A stretch of 36,421 bases of DNA from Rhodoblastus acidophilus (GTDB taxonomy: Bacteria > Pseudomonadota > Alphaproteobacteria > Rhizobiales > Beijerinckiaceae), in assembly GCF_025961575.1 (NCBI RefSeq), contig NZ_JAOQNX010000042.1, positions 1 to 36,421 on the forward strand, given 5' to 3'. A program made the translations under genes and the position numbers. The notes under the pieces were generated by a model. The model ran no database searches and had not been told where the DNA came from. It saw only the letters and a program-made list of their open reading frames with translations. Below, piece after piece: positions 15,015 through 24,174 of this stretch (positions within the stretch are counted from its first letter, which is position 1; the number at the start of each line of letters is the position of its first letter).

Positions 15015-17444
15015 TTGGCGAATTTGGCGAGGCATATTCTATCGTCCGTGTCCTTCGGCGGCGTGGCGGCAAGCGAGGCCAAGGTGGCGCGGCATGTGCC
15101 GTATTTGCGCCATGTCGCGGAGGACATGATCAAGACCAAGGAAGGCCACTTCCTGATGGTCGCGCATGTCGGCGGAATTTGTTTTCAGACGGCCGATCAG
15201 GCCGAAATCGACCTGCGGCTGACCGGGCGAAACACGATCATCCGCGCGATGTACGACAGCCGGTTCGCGATCTACTCGCATATCGTTCGTCGCGAGGTGC
15301 ATCCGACAATTGGCGGACAGTTCGACAATTTCTTCTGCGCCGAACTGGACCAGCGCTACATGGCGGCACAAAGCCATAAGCGCATGTTCGTGAACGATTT
15401 ATACGTGACGATCATCCGTCGCGGCTTTCAAGGCAAGGTCGGCCTCGCCGATTCCGCGACCAAGCTGTTCAGAAAAGGTCTCGGCGTCGATCAGGGCGAA
15501 ATCGAGCGGGAAGCGAGGCAGGAACTTCGCGACACGATGGGCAATTTCGCCAAGGAACTGGCGAGCTACAACACAAAGATTCTCGGCTGCAGACTCGTCG
15601 ACGGCGTGGTTCGCTCCGAGATTTGCGAGTTCCTCGCCCAGATCATCAATGGCGGCTGCCCGATCAAAATGGCGCTGCCGCGCATGGCGCTCGACGAATA
15701 TCTCCCGACGAAGCGCATCACCTTCGGCAAAAAGGCGCTAGAGGTGCGCGGGGCGACCGACGCGGACACCCGGTTCGGCGCCATGCTGTCGATCCGCGAA
15801 TATCCCGCCTATTCCGGCGCCGGAATGCTCGACGGCCTGTTGCGCATTCCCCACGAATTCATCATCGCCCAGTCCTTCGCCCTGGAGGACCGCGCGCCGG
15901 TCCTGTCGAGCGTCGCGCGGGTGCAGCGCCAGATCGGCGCGTCGGACGAGGCCGGGACCGAAGTCGAAGAGGCGATCAACATCGCCCGCAACGAGCTGGT
16001 CACAGGCGCGACCGTGCTTGGCTACCATCATCTGACCGTTCAATGCCTCGGGCGCACCATCCGCGAAATGGAAAAGTGCGTGCAGGAGGCGACGCAGGAA
16101 TTGCAAGGTTTTGGCACGATCGTCGTCCGCGAGGACATGAATGCCGAGCCGGCATTTTGGGCGCAACTACCCGGCAACCTCTCCTACATCGCCCGAAGAG
16201 CGCTGATTTCGTCCCGGAACTTCGTGGGTTTCACCAGCCTGCATAATTTTGCGGTCGGCCAGCGGGACGGCAACCGATGGGGACCGGCGATCTCGATCCT
16301 GGAGACGACGAGCCAGACCCCCTACTATTTCAATTTCCACCGCCGGCAGGTGGGAAATTTCACCGTCTGCGGCCCGACGGGCGCGGGAAAAACGGTCGGG
16401 CTGGGCTTTCTGCTGGCGCAAGCGATGCGCGTCGCACCCAGGCCGCGCATCGCCTTCTTCGACAAGGACCGCGGCGCGGACCCGCTCATCCGCGCTATGG
16501 GCGGGTCCTATGAAACACTGAACCCCGGCGTTCCCACCGGCTTCAATCCGCTGCAGCTCGAGGGAACGCCGGATGATCGGGCGTTCCTTACGGACCTGCT
16601 CAAATTTCTGGTGCGGCCGACGGACGGGACCGATCTGAGCGCGCAGCAAATCAAGATCGTCGAAAGCGCGGTCGAGCAGATTTTCACGGTCCCCAAACAT
16701 GAGCGGCGCTTCCGCGACGTCGCGCAGCTCCTGAGCGGCGCGGAGCGGCAGGGGCACAGCGATCTGGCGTCGCGGTTCGATGTCTGGACGAAGGCGCGGG
16801 GCTGGTTGTTCGACAATCCCGTGGACACCTGGTCGGCGGCCAACGGCATTTTCGGCTTCGACATGAGCAAGGTTCTCGATGACGAGGACGTTCGCACGGC
16901 GGCGCTCGGCTACATTTTCCACCGCATCGAACAAATGATGGATGGCACGCCGATGATGCTGTTCATCGATGAGGGCTGGAAAATCCTTACCGACAACAAG
17001 TTCGCGGCGTTCCTGAACGACAAGCTGAAAACCATCCGCAAATTAAACGGGATCGTCGGCTTCGGCACGCAATCGGCCAAGGACATTGTGTCATCCGCCA
17101 TGGGCCACACGCTGCTGGAGCAGACGCCGACGAACATTTTCTTCCCCAATCCAAAAGCGGATTTCGACAGCTATGTGCACGGCTTCAAGCTGAGCGAACG
17201 CGAGCTGCATTGGGTGCAGAACACGCACCCGGACAGCCGCCAGTTCCTGGTGAAGCACGATCAGGATTCCGTCATCGCACGCCTCGACCTGTCGGCGATG
17301 CTCGACATTGTGAAGGTGCTCTCGGGCAACGTCGAATCCGTCGAGGAATGCGAGCGCATCCGCGCCGAAGTGGGCGACGATCCCCGCGCTTGGCTCCCGA
17401 TTTTCTGTGGCTGGAAGAAGGAGCATGGTCATGTCGCGCATTAG
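15015..17444 (+). CDS. virB4: VirB4-type secretion ATPase
   Basis: The 809-residue cytoplasmic ATPase powers pilus biogenesis and substrate transfer. The N-terminal CagE/TrbE/VirB4 domain (about 1-400) precedes the nucleotide-binding core: the P-loop GPTGAGKT at about 453, Walker B MMLFIDEGWK at about 647-656 (D652 E653), and a GFGTQSAKD motif near 680. The start codon is TTG at 15015, with GAGGGG about 7 bases upstream. No ATG lies near in the right frame. The length is close to the family norm of 790-830. Confidence 0.96.
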   Translation: MANLARHILSSVSFGGVAASEAKVARHVPYLRHVAEDMIKTKEGHFLMVAHVGGICFQTADQAEIDLRLTGRNTIIRAMYDSRFAIYSHIVRREVHPTIGGQFDNFFCAELDQRYMAAQSHKRMFVNDLYVTIIRRGFQGKVGLADSATKLFRKGLGVDQGEIEREARQELRDTMGNFAKELASYNTKILGCRLVDGVVRSEICEFLAQIINGGCPIKMALPRMALDEYLPTKRITFGKKALEVRGATDADTRFGAMLSIREYPAYSGAGMLDGLLRIPHEFIIAQSFALEDRAPVLSSVARVQRQIGASDEAGTEVEEAINIARNELVTGATVLGYHHLTVQCLGRTIREMEKCVQEATQELQGFGTIVVREDMNAEPAFWAQLPGNLSYIARRALISSRNFVGFTSLHNFAVGQRDGNRWGPAISILETTSQTPYYFNFHRRQVGNFTVCGPTGAGKTVGLGFLLAQAMRVAPRPRIAFFDKDRGADPLIRAMGGSYETLNPGVPTGFNPLQLEGTPDDRAFLTDLLKFLVRPTDGTDLSAQQIKIVESAVEQIFTVPKHERRFRDVAQLLSGAERQGHSDLASRFDVWTKARGWLFDNPVDTWSAANGIFGFDMSKVLDDEDVRTAALGYIFHRIEQMMDGTPMMLFIDEGWKILTDNKFAAFLNDKLKTIRKLNGIVGFGTQSAKDIVSSAMGHTLLEQTPTNIFFPNPKADFDSYVHGFKLSERELHWVQNTHPDSRQFLVKHDQDSVIARLDLSAMLDIVKVLSGNVESVEECERIRAEVGDDPRAWLPIFCGWKKEHGHVAH

Positions 17445-18135
17445 GCTCCTGCTGATCGCAGGCTTGACCGGGGCGTCGAGCGCAGCTTTCGCGCAAGTGC
17501 CAGTCGCCGACTCCGCGCGCCAGGGCAAGGAAAAGTCGATCGCGGATTGTTTCACGGCGTCAAAAACCTACAAGAAGGCGCAGGAGCAGCCGCAAGGCGA
17601 CATCCAGAAAAGCGTGGCCTCGCCAGGGCAGGGGGCGACGCCCGTCAACGCCGGCAAGGACGTGGTGTCGGGCGCGGGAACGCAGGCTGGCGGCTCCATC
17701 ATCTCGGGCATGGATTTCAGCGGCGTCGGCGCGAGCGTCCCGACGGGCGTTTCGTCCGGCAGCATGTTCGCGGGCGCCGCGACCGCGACGAACGTGAATT
17801 TCAACACGGCGGCGCAAGTCGTCGCCTCACTCGGCGCGCTGAACGGCGCGACCGGCGCCAACAATTCCGGCTTGGCGACGGCGGCGGGGCTGATCGGGAC
17901 GATGGCCGGAATTCAAGGCGCGTGGAACCAGAACACCGCCAACCGGATCGCAGCGGGATCGGTCTGGAATCAATACCTCCAGCTCGCATCCGTCACCGCG
18001 CAACTCTTCAATCAGCGTCTGACCAATCGCGTCAATGCGGCGAGCATCGCCGCGCAAATCATGACCTATGACGCGCAGAAAGCGACGCTAACCGGTTCAG
18101 ATGCGCAACCGCAAACGTCCCAAACCGGCAACTGA
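17425..18135 (+). CDS. VirB5-like minor pilin protein, first copy
   Basis: The 236-residue secreted protein has a signal peptide ending at SSAAFA and a mature start QVPVADSARQG, the same opening as the next gene's product and as VirB5 proteins. A Gly/Ala/Ser-rich middle (GVGASVPTGVSSGSM) contains no recognised domain. The C-terminal helical part (QYLQLASVTAQLFNQRLTN) ends in YDAQKATLTG, nearly the ending of the second copy (YDASKATLIG). The start lies in the last codons of virB4 with AAGAAGGAG directly upstream. VirB5 caps the pilus tip and helps contact the recipient. Two tandem copies suggest duplication and specialisation. Confidence 0.7.
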   Translation: MVMSRIRLLLIAGLTGASSAAFAQVPVADSARQGKEKSIADCFTASKTYKKAQEQPQGDIQKSVASPGQGATPVNAGKDVVSGAGTQAGGSIISGMDFSGVGASVPTGVSSGSMFAGAATATNVNFNTAAQVVASLGALNGATGANNSGLATAAGLIGTMAGIQGAWNQNTANRIAAGSVWNQYLQLASVTAQLFNQRLTNRVNAASIAAQIMTYDAQKATLTGSDAQPQTSQTGN

Positions 18136-18147
18136 TTGGAGGTCCGC

Positions 18148-18867
18148 ATGTCCAAACGTGTAATCGCCGCGTGCCTGGCCTCGACGCTCCTTATTGCGCC
18201 GGCGATCGCGCAGGTGCCAGTCATCGATTCCGCGACGCTTTCGCAGGCGACGGCAACGGCGTCGAACACAGCCGCCATCATGCAGTCGAACCAGCAGATT
18301 TTGACGACGGTGAACCAGACGCTTTCGGCCGTCACTGGCAGCCGCCAGACGGATGCCTTGTCTTCGATCGGGCTCAGCGGCGGGTTCAGCATGTCGGCGG
18401 TGCCGTCGATGAGTTCGCTGCTCGGCGGTGGAGGCATTTCGATGGGCGGGCTCGGCTCCTATGGGTCGCTCGCCGCCACCATCATCAACGGCCTGAACCT
18501 TGTGAAGACGCTATCGGGAGCGACGAGCGCCAGCGGCGCGACCGATCAGGCCTACACGGGCGCCGTCAACACGGCGGCTGCGATCACGGCGGGCATAGCC
18601 GGCGCGCAGGCGGCGGCCTCGTCGCGCAGTTCGGCCTTCACGACCGCCGCAGCCTCGATCGGCAGCGCCGCGGACATCAAGGGATCGATCGACCAGAATT
18701 CCCAGCTTCAAACCCAGACCGGCCAGACCATCAACGAACTGATCGGCACGGTGAACCTGACCAATGCGGCGCTCAATGCCCAGCAGCAACAGGACCTGGC
18801 GGCGCAATCGAAGCTCTCGAACGTCCTGAGCTACGACGCCTCGAAAGCCACCCTGATCGGAAACTGA
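18148..18867 (+). CDS. virB5: VirB5-like minor pilin protein, second copy
   Basis: The 239-residue secreted protein has a signal peptide (SKRVIAACLASTLLIAPAIA) and mature QVPVIDSATLSQATATASNT, with a long helical region (IMQSNQQILTTVNQTLSAV) like VirB5. A Gly-rich centre (SSLLGGGGISMGGLGSYGS) and a helical C-terminus (LNAQQQQDLAAQSKLSNVLS) follow. Its QVPV start and YDASKATLIGN end are shared with the preceding gene's product. TTGGAGG lies 8-14 bases before the ATG at 18148. Confidence 0.8.
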   Translation: MSKRVIAACLASTLLIAPAIAQVPVIDSATLSQATATASNTAAIMQSNQQILTTVNQTLSAVTGSRQTDALSSIGLSGGFSMSAVPSMSSLLGGGGISMGGLGSYGSLAATIINGLNLVKTLSGATSASGATDQAYTGAVNTAAAITAGIAGAQAAASSRSSAFTTAAASIGSAADIKGSIDQNSQLQTQTGQTINELIGTVNLTNAALNAQQQQDLAAQSKLSNVLSYDASKATLIGN

Positions 18868-18874
18868 GACCATC

Positions 18875-19045
18875 ATGAACAAAAGCAGATTGCTCCACGC
18901 TGCCGGTTTGAGCGCGATCTTGCTCGCGCTGTCGGCCTGCGGCCACCACGACCTCACGGCGCCGTGCGAGCGAGACAGCCATTTGTGGTCATTCGGATCC
19001 GCCCATGCGGACGATTGCGGCCCGCTGCTCCCGGTCAACAGGTAG
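18875..19045 (+). CDS. virB7: VirB7-like outer-membrane lipoprotein
   Basis: The product is 56 residues with a lipobox LSAC (residues 19-22) and three further cysteines. The C-terminal DDCGPLLPVN resembles the 'CGPL-PVN' ending of conjugation lipoproteins. VirB7 anchors the VirB9/VirB10 outer-membrane ring. The gene falls between virB5 and virB6, and its stop overlaps the virB6 ribosome-binding site (TAGGAG). Confidence 0.75.
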   Translation: MNKSRLLHAAGLSAILLALSACGHHDLTAPCERDSHLWSFGSAHADDCGPLLPVNR

Positions 19046-19055
19046 GAGCGCGCCC

Positions 19056-20123
19056 TTGGACCTGATCACGCAGCTCTTCAACAAGGTCGACACCCTGTCC
19101 ACGACCGCGGTCCAGTCCATCTATCAGTCGCTTTCCTCCAGCTTGCTGCCGGTGTTCACCGTCGCCTTGACGATCTACGTTGCGTATTGGGGCTATGAGA
19201 TGATTTTCGGGCGCGCGCCGGTGACGGCGCCCGCATTCATTTGGCGCGTGGTCCGGATTGCGCTGATTTACAGCCTCGCTTTCGGCTGGGCGGATTTCTC
19301 AGCGTTGGTGGTGCCGACCTTTTCTCAGTTTGGCGACACCGTCGCAAGCGCGGTGTGCTCGGGTGTCGGCGGCACAAACTGCTCGTCAAACATCAGTTCT
19401 GTTTCGACAATGATCGCGAACGTGTTCAACAACGGCATGGCCGCCTCCAAGGCGGTTGGCGCGGGAGCGGGCGCGACCGCCATCGGTCTTTACATCATCG
19501 CGGACATCATCCTCGTCACCACTGTTGTTTTCGTCGCCTTGGCCGTGACTTATGTTCTGATTGGCAAGGTGGCGCTGTTCATTCTCCTGGGACTAGCGCC
19601 TGTCTTCATCGCCATGGCGCTGTTCCAATTCTCATCGCCGCTGTTTTCGGGCTGGCTGAGAACCTGCGCGCAATATGCGCTCGTGCCGGTGGTCGTCTAT
19701 GGGATGCTGTCGTTCCTGCTGAACATCATGCAGGCGACGATCACAAATGTCGGCTCGATCACCGATATGTCGTCCGGGCTGACGGTCATCGCCCCGTTCA
19801 TGATCCTATGTTTCGTCGGCACGGTGTTGCTGCCAATGTCCGTGGCGATCGCGGCCTCCATTGCTGGAGGCCACGCGCTGAGGAATCCGATCGCCTCATC
19901 GGTGTTGTCCGGGCTGTGGGCCGGCCCGAAGCTGGCGATGACAGGCGCCGGATACGCCGGGCGCGGCATCACCGGCGGAACACGCAAAATCTACAATTAT
20001 TACGCCGAGCGCCCGGCGCTCGCCGCGGCGGGGACAAACACGATGCAGGCGCCGCCTCCGCACGATCCGCGAGCGCAACAGGTTTCGAGCGCGCTGACCA
20101 ACGCTCGCGAGAGCCGGACTTAA
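19056..20123 (+). CDS. virB6: VirB6-type polytopic channel protein
   Basis: The 355-residue inner-membrane protein has about six hydrophobic helices. The TrbL/VirB6 pattern is seen in SSSLLPVFTVALTIYVAYWG, YEMIFGRAP, LIGKVALFILLGLAPVFIAM and FSGWLRTCAQYALVPVVVYG. It forms part of the translocation channel. The start is a TTG at 19056 with AGGAG 9-13 bases upstream. The reading frame from 19005 would start inside virB7 and lacks a site. The soluble tail is short and polar. Confidence 0.93.
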   Translation: MDLITQLFNKVDTLSTTAVQSIYQSLSSSLLPVFTVALTIYVAYWGYEMIFGRAPVTAPAFIWRVVRIALIYSLAFGWADFSALVVPTFSQFGDTVASAVCSGVGGTNCSSNISSVSTMIANVFNNGMAASKAVGAGAGATAIGLYIIADIILVTTVVFVALAVTYVLIGKVALFILLGLAPVFIAMALFQFSSPLFSGWLRTCAQYALVPVVVYGMLSFLLNIMQATITNVGSITDMSSGLTVIAPFMILCFVGTVLLPMSVAIAASIAGGHALRNPIASSVLSGLWAGPKLAMTGAGYAGRGITGGTRKIYNYYAERPALAAAGTNTMQAPPPHDPRAQQVSSALTNARESRT

Positions 20124-20141
20124 CCGCAAGGATTTTCAGTA

Positions 20142-20894
20142 ATGACAGAGGCCCAGGGCGGGGCGACTCGCCAGATTGTCAGCGATTCCTATTTCCATGA
20201 CGGCGCTCGCTGGGAGCGGGACATCTATCGCAAGCTGCAATGGTCGCGGAACGCCTGGCGCGTGGTGGCGGTCACTCTCGGCCTGATCGCGCTCGCGAGC
20301 CTTGTCGTGCTCGGAATGCTCGTGCCACTCAAATCAACCGAAGTCGTCACGCTGCTGGTCGACAAGGCGACGGGCTTTGTCGAGGTCGCGAGGCCGCTCG
20401 AAGCCGGCGGCCCGATTTCGGAACGCGAGGCCGTCACGCAGATGAACATCGTCCGCTTTATCCGGGCGCGCGAAACCTATGATCCGCCCGCGCTGCGCGA
20501 CAATTTCGAGCTGGCGTCCCTGCTGTCGGCCGGCACGGCGAGCAAGGAGCTCGCCGACTTGTACCAAGCGTCCAATCCGCAGAACCCAGTAAGACTCTGG
20601 GGCGTGAAGGGGCGCGCTTCCGTCTTCGTGAAATCGGTCATCTTCCTCACGAACGGCTGGATGACGAACCCCGGCGCGCCGGCGACGGCGGCGGTGCGGT
20701 TCCAGACGACGCTCACGACGGAGCGGGGCGAAAACGTCGTGCAGAACTGGGTGGCGAACGTGCGTTTCCGCTACACACGCGAACCCCTTAAGAACCAGTG
20801 GCGTTTCGATAATCCGCTTGGCTTCCAGGTGATTGAATATCGACGCGACCAGGAAACGGTGGCTCCGGCCGCGACTTCCGGAGCGCTTCAATGA
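20142..20894 (+). CDS. virB8: VirB8 assembly factor
   Basis: This 250-residue bitopic inner-membrane protein has a short cytoplasmic N-terminus (DSYFHDGARWERDIYRKLQW), one helix at about 41-62 and a periplasmic NTF2-like domain. The domain is marked by FIRARETYDPPALRDNF, then TNGWMTNPGAPATAAVRF, then NWVANVRFRYTREPL. VirB8 nucleates assembly of the channel. AAGGA lies 11-15 bases upstream of the ATG. The stop overlaps virB9 by four bases. Confidence 0.95.
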   Translation: MTEAQGGATRQIVSDSYFHDGARWERDIYRKLQWSRNAWRVVAVTLGLIALASLVVLGMLVPLKSTEVVTLLVDKATGFVEVARPLEAGGPISEREAVTQMNIVRFIRARETYDPPALRDNFELASLLSAGTASKELADLYQASNPQNPVRLWGVKGRASVFVKSVIFLTNGWMTNPGAPATAAVRFQTTLTTERGENVVQNWVANVRFRYTREPLKNQWRFDNPLGFQVIEYRRDQETVAPAATSGALQ

Positions 20895-21736
20895 GAATGA
20901 TCAGTCTGGCGCTTTTGGTTGGCGTGGCTTTAGCGCTGGCGAGCGGCGCGCGTGCTGAGAAGCACCCACGCGCCGTTCCTGGCGACGCGCGCATTCGGAC
21001 GATCGCGTTCGACAAGGACAATGTCGTCCAGATCTTCGGGACGCGCGGCGTCTCCACCATGCTGGTCTTCGGCGAGGACGAGCACGTGGCGACCGTCGCG
21101 ATCGGCGACTCCGTCGGCTGGCAGGCGGTGCCGGATCAATCCAAGAGATTCCTGTTCGTGAAGCCGCTCGAACCGGATGCGCGCACCAACATGAACGTGG
21201 TCACGAACAAGCGCATCTACAATTTCGTGCTGATCGGCACGGCGGCGCCGAAGCGCGTCGTGTTCAAGGTGCGCTTCACTTACCCGGATGAAGAATATTC
21301 GGCGAAGCTGATCGAGAAGGCGCGGGCCATGGCGCAGCCGGCCGGCATTCACCAGATCATGAGCCAGCCGAACGTCAATTACGACTATTCGTACAAGGGC
21401 CATTTTACGGAAAAGCCAGGCGTAGCCTTCGACGACGGCGTGAAGACCTATTTCAAGTTCAACGGCCAGGCGCCCTCGATCTTCCGCGTCAACACCGACA
21501 TGACGGAAACGCTGATCAATTATCGGCGGGAAGGTGAATTCGTCGTCGTGGACGAGGTCGCGGGTCAATGGGCCATGCGAAACGGCCCCAGCACGGCCTG
21601 CGTGTTCAATCTGCGGGCGGTCAAGGAGCCGGCGCCGAAGCGCAATGAAACCGATGTCCAACCCGACGTCCAGACCGTCCATGCGGAACCCGAATTTCTC
21701 ACGCGCGTCTTTGGCGCCCCCGCCGGGGCGAACTGA
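20891..21736 (+). CDS. virB9: VirB9 outer-membrane ring protein
   Basis: The 281-residue periplasmic protein has a signal peptide (ISLALLVGVALALASGARA), an N-terminal beta domain (DARIRTIAFDKDNVVQIFG, DQSKRFLFVKPLE) and the C-terminal CagX domain that binds VirB7 (YSYKGHFTEKPGVAFDDGVK, TYFKFNGQAPSIFRV, QWAMRNGPSTACVFN). It is translationally coupled to virB8 through ATGA. Confidence 0.95.
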   Translation: MRMISLALLVGVALALASGARAEKHPRAVPGDARIRTIAFDKDNVVQIFGTRGVSTMLVFGEDEHVATVAIGDSVGWQAVPDQSKRFLFVKPLEPDARTNMNVVTNKRIYNFVLIGTAAPKRVVFKVRFTYPDEEYSAKLIEKARAMAQPAGIHQIMSQPNVNYDYSYKGHFTEKPGVAFDDGVKTYFKFNGQAPSIFRVNTDMTETLINYRREGEFVVVDEVAGQWAMRNGPSTACVFNLRAVKEPAPKRNETDVQPDVQTVHAEPEFLTRVFGAPAGAN

Positions 21737-21754
21737 TCGATTTTGGAGGCCCCG

Positions 21755-23125
21755 ATGGCGGCAGATTTTGAAGAAGAAAGCAGGCTGGCGCGTGAGACGG
21801 TTACACGGCCGGCGTCGAACCCCAATCTCGTCATGGGGCTGGGGGCCTTCGGCCTCGTAGCCGTCGTCCTCGGCGTCGGCTGGTATGCGTCCCTAAGCAA
21901 GCAGGCCGCGAACAAGCCGCGAAATGTCGGCGATGAATCGTTCAAGACCGCGCAACTGCCGCAGGGGTTCTCGGTCGAAAAGGCCGCCGCTGAACAGTCG
22001 CCCGCCGACAACAAGTTTGTCATTCCCGTCCCGCCGCCGGTTGTTCCCCCCGCTCCCCCGGTGGTGGCGCCAACGCCGCCCGCCGCTCCCCTGACCACGG
22101 TCGCCCCCGTCGACCAGGACGCCTTGCGGCGGGCGGCTGAGGCGGAAAGGCTGCGTAAGGAAGCGGAGGCCAAGCTCCAGGCGCGCCTGCGATCTCCGAT
22201 GCTGCTCGTCTCGGACCGAGAGGGCACAGCCTCGGTCGATCCTGAGGCCGCGAAGGTCACGGCGGACAAGGACGACGAGGATCCGAACAAGCGTTTCCTG
22301 CAGCGGTCGGAAGCGGATGTGGTAAAGGCCCGCGCGACGGTCAACAAACGGACGGACGCCCTGGTGCCGCAGGGCTTCATGATCCGTGCGGTTCTGGAAA
22401 CGGCCGTGCAATCCGATCTCGCCGGCATGGTCCGGGCGATCACGACCGAAGACGTGTATTCCTTCGACGGGCGCAGGGTGCTCATCCCGAAAGGGACGAT
22501 GCTGACCGGCGAATACAAGTCGAGCCTGTCGAGGGGCCAGACGCGGGTTTTCATGATCTGGACGCGCATGCTGCGCGCGGACGGCGTCTCGATGATGCTC
22601 GGCTCGATCGGGACCGACAGCCTGGGCCGCTCGGGCCTGACCGGCGAAGTGGACGATCATTTTGTCGAGCGGTTCGGCGCCGCCATGATGCTGACGATCG
22701 CGGGCGGCACGGCGCAATTCATCGGCGCGCTGGGTTCGGATCAGTCGAGCACGGGCGTCCAATACGCCTATGATTCAACGACCGGGCAGCTCATCCCGAT
22801 TGCCGGCTCGCAGAATTCGACGCTGAATAGCGCGCGCCAGATCGGCGCCAACACGGTTGCGCAGTCGGTTTCGAAAATGGCCGAAGAGGCCCTGAAAAAC
22901 TCGATCAACATTCCGCCGACGATCCACATCGATCAGGGCACGCGCATCATTGTGTTCGTGAAACGCGATCTCGATTTCTCCGAAATCTATCCCGATCCGG
23001 TCAAGGAAGCTCTTTATGGACTACGTCACCAAGGGCGAAAGCCTAAAGGACCCAATCTGGGATCATCTGCCAGTTTTCTTCCGCCAGGCGGCTACCCCGA
23101 TCCGACAGTGGCTGCAAAACCCTGA
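21755..23125 (+). CDS. virB10: VirB10 energy-sensing scaffold
   Basis: The 456-residue protein spans inner and outer membranes. A short cytoplasmic N-terminus, one helix at about 26-47, a Pro-rich periplasmic linker (VIPVPPPVVPPAPPVVAPTPP) and the TrbI/VirB10 beta-barrel follow (GFMIRAVLETAVQSDLAG, RVLIPKGTMLTGEYKS, TRVFMIWTRML). The family usually ends near FVKRDLDFSEIY. Here about 39 more residues continue and overlap the first 110 bases of virB11. The ATG at 21755 follows GGAGG by 5 bases; the earlier frame start at 21743 lacks a site. Confidence 0.94.
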   Translation: MAADFEEESRLARETVTRPASNPNLVMGLGAFGLVAVVLGVGWYASLSKQAANKPRNVGDESFKTAQLPQGFSVEKAAAEQSPADNKFVIPVPPPVVPPAPPVVAPTPPAAPLTTVAPVDQDALRRAAEAERLRKEAEAKLQARLRSPMLLVSDREGTASVDPEAAKVTADKDDEDPNKRFLQRSEADVVKARATVNKRTDALVPQGFMIRAVLETAVQSDLAGMVRAITTEDVYSFDGRRVLIPKGTMLTGEYKSSLSRGQTRVFMIWTRMLRADGVSMMLGSIGTDSLGRSGLTGEVDDHFVERFGAAMMLTIAGGTAQFIGALGSDQSSTGVQYAYDSTTGQLIPIAGSQNSTLNSARQIGANTVAQSVSKMAEEALKNSINIPPTIHIDQGTRIIVFVKRDLDFSEIYPDPVKEALYGLRHQGRKPKGPNLGSSASFLPPGGYPDPTVAAKP

Positions 23126-24080
23126 TGTGATCGAAATCTGTTGCAATCGGCCCGGAGAGGTCTGGGTTGAGGCGGTCGGCAAACCGGCGATGGAGCGTTT
23201 CGAGGCGCCATCGCTGACCAAGGACGCGGTGCAAAGGCTGGCGGAGCACGTAGCCTCGGCGACAAAGCAAAGCGTCAACGAGGAAACCCCGCTTTTGTCC
23301 GCGGCCATGCCGCATGGCGAGCGGTTTCAGGGCGTGCTCATGCCGGCCGCGCCGGTCGGCGGGGCGTTTTCGATCCGCAAGCAGGTCGTGTCCGATCTGC
23401 GGCTTGAAGATTATGCGGTGATGGGCGCCTTCAGGCAGGTGAAAGTGCGCGGCCCGCGCGATGTCGATGCCGAATGCCTGTCGGACGCTGAAGTCGAGTT
23501 GGCGGAGCTGCTGCGGGATCAGACCGAAGTCGGCATTCAGGCGGCACTCCGCTTCGCCATGGAAAACCATATTACCACGGTCATTTCTGGCGGCACGTCC
23601 TCGGGCAAGACCACGTTCCTGAACGCGCTGCTGAAATCCATTCCCGACGATGAACGCGTGGTGTCGATTGAGGACACGCGCGAACTGCGCCCACCGCAGC
23701 CGAATTGGCTCTCCATGCTGGCGTCCAAGGGCGATCAGGGCCGCGCCAAAGTGACGGTCCAAGACCTGCTGGAAGCGAGTCTGCGCCTGCGACCGGATCG
23801 GCTGTTTCTCGGGGAAATTCGCGGTGCGGAAGCCGCGACCTTCTTGCAGGCCGTCAACACCGGCCATCCCGGCTCCCTGACGACGCTGCACGCGGACTCG
23901 ACCTTCGGCGCCTTCGAGCGCCTCGCGCTGATGACGCTGCAATCTGGCCTGAAGCTCAGCAAGGCGGAAGTGCTGGAATACGTCCGCATGGTGGTTCCGA
24001 TGGTAATTCAGTTGCGCCGGCGGCCGACGCGCGGCGTCGCCGAGATTTATTTCCGGGGTTTTAAGCGCGAGCAGGCTTAG
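23016..24080 (+). CDS. virB11: VirB11 traffic ATPase
   Basis: The 354-residue hexameric cytoplasmic ATPase switches the machine between pilus assembly and substrate transfer. Features are Walker A GGTSSGKTTF at about 192-201, the Asp box EDTREL, Walker B LRPDRLFLGEIRG, and the His box NTGHPGSLTTLHAD. The start at 23016 is supported by AAGGA about 8 bases upstream and by the normal N-terminus. It lies inside the virB10 frame, giving a 110-base overlap. Confidence 0.96.
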   Translation: MDYVTKGESLKDPIWDHLPVFFRQAATPIRQWLQNPDVIEICCNRPGEVWVEAVGKPAMERFEAPSLTKDAVQRLAEHVASATKQSVNEETPLLSAAMPHGERFQGVLMPAAPVGGAFSIRKQVVSDLRLEDYAVMGAFRQVKVRGPRDVDAECLSDAEVELAELLRDQTEVGIQAALRFAMENHITTVISGGTSSGKTTFLNALLKSIPDDERVVSIEDTRELRPPQPNWLSMLASKGDQGRAKVTVQDLLEASLRLRPDRLFLGEIRGAEAATFLQAVNTGHPGSLTTLHADSTFGAFERLALMTLQSGLKLSKAEVLEYVRMVVPMVIQLRRRPTRGVAEIYFRGFKREQA

Positions 24081-24174
24081 GCCGGTTCAGACTTGCCTCA
24101 GGTGACGCCGCAACCCGCGCACGCGCGAACGCGCCGGCCTGATCCTGGCGGCGCAAGGGCAGGGCGGGGGACTA

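Noticed and set aside
21565-22569. 334-codon antisense frame over virB9/virB10
   Set aside because: Shadow of the virB10 frame; low-complexity Ser/Gly/Thr content and no domain.
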